A DNA stretch of 64,000 nt, taken from NCBI GenBank assembly GCA_964020975.1, contig OZ026612.1:134036418-134100417 (forward strand), given 5' to 3'. This document shows positions 57,506 through 64,000 of the stretch, piece after piece. Position 1 is the stretch's first letter. Every line of letters starts with the position of its first letter. Under the pieces are notes generated by a model. The model did no database searches, was not told the DNA's origin, and was given only the letters and a program-made list of their open reading frames with translations. Origin of the DNA: Hermodice carunculata. Taxonomy: Eukaryota; Annelida; Polychaeta; Eunicida; Amphinomidae. Made by a program: the position numbers and the translations under genes.

Positions 57506-57548
57506 ATTTGAGGAAAACCAAAAGTGTGTTGACACACACACTCTAATA
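56571..57548 (+). repeat. Family A element, copy A5, complete with tandem core
   Basis: 5': CTAGGAAAGATGATTTGCTG with hairpin GATTTGCTGCATAGTAAATC (56581-56600), then AGTGTGTGTGTCTTCAAAG. The core unit of about 125 bp recurs about five times: TGCTAATTAGCATAATTTAA, ATTGCTACAACTTTTGTTTT, CAATGGTCAACAACCCCCTA, AGTTTTGAAGATATTCAAG. Then CCAAGTTTGGAGTTTCTATG, GTCAGACAAATTTGCTGG, a (GAAA)20 tract (57429-57506) and the 3' hairpin AGTGTGTTGACACACACACT (57521-57541). It is the clearest A copy showing all modules. Non-coding. Confidence 0.82.
57429..57506 (+). repeat. (GAAA)n microsatellite of copy A5
   Basis: About 19-20 perfect units; frames of 73-87 aa across it are artefacts. Confidence 0.96.
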
Positions 57549-57718
57549 ACTTGACACTTAATTATGAACAATTTTATACATCTGGAACAATTAAGATTTC
57601 TCATGCCTTTTGTAAAGTGACTCACTGCCAATTTCTTCATAGGGTTTTACAGCAGTAGTTTTCATGGCACAATGATTATGTGTGACAGCTAAATATTTCC
57701 ACATGATTCTCCTCACCT

Positions 57719-57868
57719 TGTGTATAGCTGTCCCATACTGTGCTACAGTGGTGATTGTGTATAGCTGTCCCATGCTGTGCTACAGTGGTGATTGTGTATA
57801 GCTGTCCCATACTGTGCTACAGTGGTGATTGTGTATAGCTGTCCCATACTGTGCTACAGTGGTGATTG
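57719..57868 (+). repeat. 37-bp minisatellite, four units
   Basis: TGTGTATAGCTGTCCCATAC then TGTGCTACAGTGGTGAT repeats four times. Its first 20 bases are shared with the 36-bp array at 59316. Confidence 0.9.
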
Positions 57869-59315
57869 CAACTAACTTCCCTGCCAGAAAAACGTGACTG
57901 AATGTCGCGCTTCAAACGTGCTTGAAATGCGCGTCTGGTGTAAATATTGCTAAATTTCAAAGTGTTAATTTTCTACCTTGTTGTTCTATCTTTTTTCTAG
58001 CCCACTTATATGCATATCGATAAATTCTGTTGTGATGCTTGCTCCTGTTTTGTTCACAGTTGCACATTTGTTGCAATTCCAAGCGCTTTCAAGTCTAGTA
58101 CACGTCGGATCCTCATTAAGTTTAAACATGACAAAATGGAAATGGCGCAAACAATCAGCGGGCACCGGGATTAGGCCTACCATAGAGATAACTAATATTA
58201 ATTTGCCTATTAACCGTAACAATGCCTTTCGGTCCACTCTCCTCTTCGAATTAATCCCTCATGTAAAAAATGTGCAATGAACACAACAAAACAGTCGCTA
58301 TCTGTTGCCAAATTGTAGCCTGTACTGTACTAGAAACAGGTGTCAGCACATACGGTGTGGGTAGTACTATGACTGATTCAATGTCGTAGTTTTCAGTTAT
58401 GAAGTTTCATTTATTTTCTCATGCAGTATAAATGATCCTTAATAGATGTTTACTGCAAGTAAAACTGTTGAAATCTGCAGAAAAAAATGCACGTTTCCAC
58501 AAGTTGGCATTCCCTGTAGGGCAATGTTTGTTTACAAATGTCTGAAATGTTTGTTACCGTGGGAAAGTCCAAAAGCCTGTTCTATTTTGGGATACTCTCC
58601 TCGAATTGGCAAAATTTGATGTGTGTTGATATTTCCAGCTATAAAAAATCAGTCAAATTTGACGATAATATCCATACTTGGAAACTCATTCGAGGTTATG
58701 GATCCAAATATGGTCCCTGAATAATTCAAAAAAGCAATAGGGGCTGCCGAGGATAACCGGCAATTACTTATGTTTCCAATAACTGCCAAGCAATGCATTG
58801 AAAAGAAAGAACATAGATGCTGTCCTCCAATGAATTCTCACAAACGGGCAACATAAATGTGAGACAAGAAGTTTATTATTGCATCCATTATTACATTTTG
58901 ACAATGAAACATTCCACACAAACTTAAATAAGTAAGACAGTAAGATTTGACAGCCTTACTTTACTTCAACACTTTCCCAGCCTGTTGCATCATGACATTA
59001 TCTGTTGCATAGCAACCTTGCCATTTTCGTGGTTGAGTGCATGTAGTTATTCTCATTTAAATGCTACTGATCGATGATCTCACATAAGCACATCTGGTGT
59101 TTTATCCGCAAATATGACACAGTTACATTTCTGCATGTGCACCATTTCGTTCTGTTCAAATGGGAAAATTTGAGCAACACATTAAATGCGCTTCTTGCGC
59201 TTGCACTTCAAACTCGCTTCAAGTGCAACTACAGTGCATCTGAAGTGCACTTCTAATGAATTTAATCGCGGGATGATGCACCTGGGAGGGTAGCTAGTTC
59301 TTATCACCACTGCAG
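57869..59315. other. Non-repetitive stretch with clustered CpG words
   Basis: CpG, scarce elsewhere, is locally frequent: GTCGCGCTTCAAACGTGC and AATGCGCGTC at 57904-57935, and AATGCGCTTCTTGCGCTTGC with AATCGCGGG at 59185-59273. A 100-aa plus frame (57978-58280) has no domain I recognise. It could hold a promoter or a small exon; neither is demonstrated. Confidence 0.3.
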
Positions 59316-59570
59316 CATCACCCAGTGTATAACTGTCCCATGCTGTCCTAGTATCACCCTTTGTATAGCTGTCCCATGCTGTCCTAGTATCACCCTTTGT
59401 ATAGCTGTCCCATGCTGTCCTAGTATCACCCTGTGTATAGCTGTCCCATGCTGTCCTAGTATCACCCTGTGTATAGCTGTCCCATGCTGTCCTAGTATCA
59501 CCCTGTGTATAGCTGTCCCATGCTGTCCTAGTATCACCCTGTGTATAGCTGTCCTATACTGGGCTAGCAT
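59316..59570 (+). repeat. 36-bp minisatellite, about seven units
   Basis: TGTATAGCTGTCCCATGCTG then TCCTAGTATCACCCTG, period 36. Minus-strand translation is the 12-residue repeat GQHGTAIHRVIL inside a 112-aa frame, treated as an artefact. Core shared with the 37-bp array at 57719. Confidence 0.92.
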
Positions 59571-61384
59571 CCTCAAGCATGGGTTGCACACAAGATACAA
59601 TGTACACAAATAACTCCCAATGTCTTGCATTCCAAAACACACAGAAGAGATTTCATGATATTCAGTTCCTTAGAGGATTTTATTACGTTTTGGTCAATAT
59701 GTTTTGTTCCATTTGAGATCATATTTTCTCATCAAACATAAATGCTTTTGACAACTGACATTGTTCTGTTGTTGTCCTTGAAATACAAGCAGGGGATACT
59801 TGGTCGGCTCCCGCTTCTGGGAAATCATCACAGCATCTGACTTTGTCCTGAGCTTTGTCACTGTTGTTTTTGTATGTTTGCATAACTCAAACAACATGCC
59901 AGATACTGGTACACACTGAATATCATACCTCAACATGATGCTGTACATAGGAAGTACTCATGTTGATTCCTGAGAACATAATTGCCATCATGAAAATACT
60001 TTGAAGATCTTCAAGTGTGACAATACATACCAAATCCATTCATTTTAAATTAAGTTTGATGCCTGCAAATTCCCATTGTTAACAGCAATCTTTACCTTTG
60101 AAGAAAACTGCAAAACAGAAAGCATCTAAAATGTCACATTTGACCAATATCCTGTCTAAAAGAGAACATTTGACAAGTGTCACATGACCATTTGGATATA
60201 TCTTTTTATGATCCAAGGCCACTTCTAACACCTTCCTCACTACATGTAACTCAGTGACCCAGGCACATATGTATAGCAGAATGCAACAAAAACACGATCA
60301 AATCAACTCCATTGTGAAGTGGAAATGGTTGTTATGGTAACAGATACACACAATGGTCATGTTTTTCTGTATGCTCCCATGATAAACAGACTGACGTAGG
60401 GTCTGCCATAACAAAATAAGTATCTGACTCACTTAACATTCGTGACATTGTAAAAGAAAATTGCATAATTAAGCATGACAAGCATAACTTATGCAGTCAG
60501 ATTCCTCCTCATTAGCACACACTACCTGATCGTTTTGGCTCAAAAATATACTTTGGGCTTTCACAGGTACAAATCCCCTCACTGACCTCGCAAGTGAGGT
60601 CAATATCCCTCTTCTGCATGCAAAAGCATGATCTCACTAAGATGTGATATGAGTAAGCATGATTCATTTTAGTTAAATCCTTGAGTCATTTGTAACTGGG
60701 ACATATTTATATTCTTTGACTGACACTGTAACCTTGAGAATCAGGTCAAGGTCATGCATCTATTTGATCCCAAGCATGGTCTTTTTAAGATACATATTTT
60801 GACTATGTTAGGTCAAACTCTTCTTGATAAATATATAATTGTGGCATATGGTAAGAAAAAAATTCCTTTTATTGTCCCAGTGAAATAAAGAATGAGGTCA
60901 TGGTCACTCACTGCCATCTTAAGCAAGGTAACTCCATAAAGTATGGTCTCAACATGTTTGATCACCTTTTGTCCACTCCATTTTTGGAGTTCTCTCACAA
61001 AAAGACATTTACTTCAATTGGCACCACGACCTTTACTACCAAAGTCAGTTACTTGTCTTCAATCCAAAGTAAAGTCTTGTAAAATATCAGACCAGCAAAT
61101 ATGTTTTCAATCTGGGATTTTTATTTGTAAAAGCTGGGAATAATACCATGTTGATGATGCAACACACTGTAGAATGTTGCAGCTTAAACATGCGAATCAG
61201 TTTTTGAAAACTGTTGCAGTTAAGTCTGAATCTAATTAAGAATTAGATGTACCAGAGCCACTTGGCATAACACCTGACAAAGTCTCCTACATAACTATTG
61301 TTCCTGTCTTGACACACGCCAAACCCTCCCAATAATTAATCTAATTACTCTGGTACATAAGGCCACAGATCCGGTCTTTGTAGC
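59571..61384. other. Intergenic, nothing firm
   Basis: Scattered TCAAGGTCA words near 60740 and 60895, resembling decayed TGACCT repeats. Minus frame 59694-59948 and plus frames near 60900-61143 lack motifs. Confidence 0.35.
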
Positions 61385-61560
61385 CAATCAACCAATGCGA
61401 TTAAAACAGACATCTTTATCACTCAACTCTAGCTTAAGTAAAACATGCCACACCCCTTTCCTTTTGTAATAATTGCCTTCAAAACATGATGATGTACACT
61501 ATATAAGGATGCCTTATATGTTCTCCAGCTCTTGGCCACATTCTCACTTGGAATTATTTT
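61384..61560 (+). promoter_or_regulatory. Candidate RNA polymerase II promoter
   Basis: Two CCAAT words (AGCCAATCAACCAATGCG, about 61382-61399), a TATA box ACTATATAAGGATG at about 61498-61511, and pyrimidine-rich initiator-like CCACATTCTCACTTG about 30-40 bases further on. The spacing is right for a TATA promoter on the plus strand. No downstream coding exon is recognised, so this may be fortuitous. Confidence 0.3.
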
Positions 61561-62124
61561 TCACACGAAATCAGCCTGAAACTTTTACCCAACCCTTATC
61601 TTCCTAAGGGGGAGAGGACTTTCTCCCACTTGACATCCTACACCTCTGTGACCACAGGTCAGCACCTCTTAAACATATTACCAGAGCTGTTTTGTTCTCT
61701 TTTCAAAGTACAGGAGGACATGACAAAGGGCAGAAGTAAACACACTGTCATTATGTAAGCATATCTGCTGAGATTTCCACCACTGCTATCAGCAAGGGCC
61801 ATATATTTACCACCACACGCAAGTCATCAAATGAATTACAAATGATTTGACCTTGTGCCTACATCAATCTTTCACCAAAGCTCCGCATATAATTATAAGG
61901 GTTTCATCATGTGTACTTGTACATTACATATGATAAAATGCTGCAATTAAGATATTTCAGCCAGAATTCTCTGCCACTGTCAGCTGCTTAACCTTTTCCC
62001 CTCACACTGACTGAAACTGGACATTGGTCAAATGTTATATGCTTTGATCCTTCTCCCCCCACCCCCACCTTTTTTTTTTTTTTTTTTTTATTATTTTACT
62101 ACAAATTTCAATGGTAATGAAACT
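61561..62124. other. Intergenic downstream of the candidate promoter
   Basis: Contains a small frame at an ATG near 61710 (GGAGGACATGACAAAGGGC) of about a dozen codons, and a T20 tract near 62070-62090. No gene is supported. Confidence 0.3.
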
Positions 62125-62368
62125 AAACTCATTCCATACTATGGTCACAGATCTTGGTCAGTGGTTCTGGCATTGCCTGGCAAGTCATGCTGCAGCTGAC
62201 CTTGCGGCAGCTGCAGCATGACTTGCCAAGCAGTGCCAGAACCACTGACTATAGGCATGTTGGTACTTGAACAAAAGCTCTTTTTATGAAGAATTTAAAT
62301 GTGCAATTGTCATCTTCAATCCAGGTAAATGTACTGAAATATCAGGGACTGGTATGGAATGAGTTAAT
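62125..62368. mobile_element. Foldback element with a near-perfect 41-bp hairpin
   Basis: Inner arms: 62158-62198 (TCAGTGGTTCTGGCATTGCC, TGGCAAGTCATGCTGCAGCTG) and its complement 62208-62248, two mismatches, 9-base loop ACCTTGCGG. Outer inverted pair: AAACTCATTCCATAC (62127-62141) against GTATGGAATGAGTT (62352-62365). The outer pair flanked by TA suggests a MITE of about 240 bp. The superfamily is unclear. Confidence 0.6.
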
Positions 62369-62996
62369 TTGAATGAGATTTGTAGAAATGACCTATCAGG
62401 GTAAGGTGCCCCTGCTGAAGAAAGCTGTTAGGTCAGTATCAATTAAAGAGGCAAAGAGTTCAAAACATTTTAATTGACATTCTACAAACCAGAGGACTAT
62501 GACAGTCCCGTGTTCTGCTGACCTTACAAACATAGACTGAAGTGGTCCTGTCAACTTCAGAACAAGAGGACTGTGACAATCCTGTGCTCAGCTGACATGT
62601 ACATATACACTTGCGATTTTTTAAGATTTGCCCCAAAAATTGGTCGGCTAGGTAATCATGGTAATACTGACATCACATAAATAAGCTGAGATAGTGGAAA
62701 TATCTTAATATTAGTAATCTTTCCATACAATGTATTTTCTCCAAGACTCACAGAATTAGGGGTATCATAGGATAGTATAAGCCAACATGCTCGCTCAGCT
62801 TAGCACTCAAGCATCTACCATCCAGGCTTGATCATCCTGCACTGGAGAGATGAAGGTCAATAACTTGTGTCTCTCATGGCAAACAGGTATGTGGGGCATA
62901 CCCCTGAAGTCCGAAACAGACCTCACTACCTGTGGGTGTAGTGACCATTCCATGCTGATGGCTTGGCACCAGCATCACAACAGATCAGTCAACTGG
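62369..62996. other. Intergenic, nothing recognised
   Basis: Two short degenerate repeats of AGAGGACT-TGACA-TCC-GTGCTGACATG type near 62490-62605 (both containing CTGTGACAATCC / CTATGACAGTCC). No gene. Confidence 0.35.
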
Positions 62997-63222
62997 CTCA
63001 GGACTACATGCGTGCAACACAGTCTCATACCCCTGGCCAGTGCAGCAGTATCTCAGGACTACATGCGTGCAACACAGTCTCATACCCCTGGCCAGTGCAG
63101 CAGTATCTCAGGACTACATGCCTGCAACACAGTCTTATAGCCCTGGCCAGTGGAGCAGTATCTCAGGACGACATGCGTGCTACACAGTCTTATACCCCTG
63201 GCCAGTGCAGCAGTATCTCAGT
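62997..63222 (+). repeat. 55-bp minisatellite, four units
   Basis: CTCAGGACTACATGCGTGCA, ACACAGTCTCATACCCCTGG and CCAGTGCAGCAGTAT at 62997, 63052, 63107 and 63162. Frames of 64-96 aa across it are artefacts. Confidence 0.93.
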
Positions 63223-63324
63223 CAAATGAAGTAGATTGACAGAGTAGAAATGAGTTGGATTAAAAAGTAGCCAAAAAGAGAGAACTGATGTGATCTATAC
63301 GGGAGGCCTAATAATGAAAGAGAT

Positions 63325-63440
63325 GTGATTGGTCAATACCACAGGCCTAGTAAAGGAACTCATGTGATTGGTCAATACCAGAGGCCTAGTAATGGAACTC
63401 ATGTGATTGGTCAATACCAGAGGCCTAGTAATGGCACTGG
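63325..63440 (+). repeat. 39-bp tandem repeat, about three units
   Basis: GTGATTGGTCAATACCAGAG and GCCTAGTAATGGAACTCAT. Each unit brings an inverted CCAAT word (ATTGG). Confidence 0.9.
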
Positions 63441-64000
63441 GAGTAACTGCTAGAGGCCACCATGGAGCTCCTGACCAGAGGAATATACAAAGAAATGTTT
63501 TCTGATGGGATAGAAGTTTGACTTGGATATGATCTCAGAGAGATCATACCAAATGTAGTGGATAGGTAATATATTAATACATAATTGTTACTTTTTAGCC
63601 CCTTTAAACCAAGCCACTTGCAGTATTGTGTGGTTGAATTGTAGCAAGAGCAATTCTCACAAGTTAGACAGAATATAAGACTGTGCATTAAGATCCATCT
63701 ACAATGAATACAAATTGGTATTCTATAACCTCCTCAGTGGAGCCAATCTTCTAACCTCTGGAACAGTTTGCTTCATCCTGATAAGAAGAGTTTTGACCTG
63801 AAAACTTTTTAGCATGCTGTAACAAAATGAATGAACCTACATGTATCTATAAGTGCACCTTGCAAAAATTTTTCAACCAAGTCTTATCTTAATCATGATT
63901 ACATATGTGTGTCTGTATCAGTACGCCTTTATATATGTATTTATCAGCCTTTCAATCTTATCTCAAATGCAGTAATATTACAATTTTAATATATGTTTGA
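63441..64000. other. Intergenic, nothing recognised
   Basis: The 87-aa minus frame at 63425-63688 has no recognisable domain. The rest is AT-rich. Confidence 0.3.

Overview
The window looks like gene-poor nuclear DNA of a marine invertebrate animal. It is AT-rich, contains no operons or bacterial signals, and is dense in simple repeats, minisatellites and short interspersed repeats. The nuclear-receptor-like TGACCT / TCAAGGTCA repeat families, the repeats beginning CAAGAGGCCCATGGGCC and the long GACGGACG and GAAA tracts resemble those common in molluscs, brachiopods and other lophotrochozoans. That assignment is an inference; a hemichordate or amphioxus cannot be excluded from the sequence alone. 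No host gene is recognised. A 200-base assembly gap lies at 14646-14845.

The only long, intact coding region is a full-length non-LTR retrotransposon (LINE) on the minus strand, about 8551-13480. ORF1 (376 aa) carries a PHD-like finger, a coiled coil and an SGNH esterase. ORF2 carries an APE-type endonuclease, a reverse transcriptase and a C-terminal zinc knuckle. The element ends in a perfect stem-loop, a T18 tract (sense strand) and an (ATT)n tail. A broken, 5'-truncated Penelope-like retroelement lies at about 22950-24110 (minus).

Most of the rest is built from five interspersed repeat families, called A to E here. They share one architecture: a 5' hairpin followed by an inverted-repeat half, a tandemly repeated core, sometimes a tetranucleotide microsatellite, and a 3' hairpin whose distal arm complements the 5' half. 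This resembles the non-autonomous Helitron-like/Helentron and oyster 'pearl' elements. A: 912-1468, 14250-16931, 56571-57548. B: 20880-22472, 30304-31880, 31953-34647, 40515-41978, 51950-53540. C: 22477-22690, 34650-34980, 37100-37578, 49977-51945, 53541-54224. D: 20380-20880, 26800-27768, 32530-33720, 45205-46400 (inverted). E: 1-225, 17809-18450, 25600-26658, 44102-44294. Several terminal-inverted-repeat DNA transposon relics (MITEs) sit in or near them: a Tc1/mariner-like one with TA duplications (32031-32390), a CACTA-like foldback with a CTT duplication nested in a D repeat (33261-33531), and two TTAA-flanked piggyBac-like ones (38010-38233, 43220-43448).

The most interesting single signal is a compact hammerhead ribozyme motif at 44596-44636 (plus). 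It has all conserved core bases, a 5-bp stem I, a 5-bp stem II and a loopless palindromic stem III, a form expected to work as a dimer or in tandem transcripts. Large minisatellites (75, 45, 68, 43, 37/36, 55 and 39 bp periods) account for most other long open frames, which are therefore not treated as genes.
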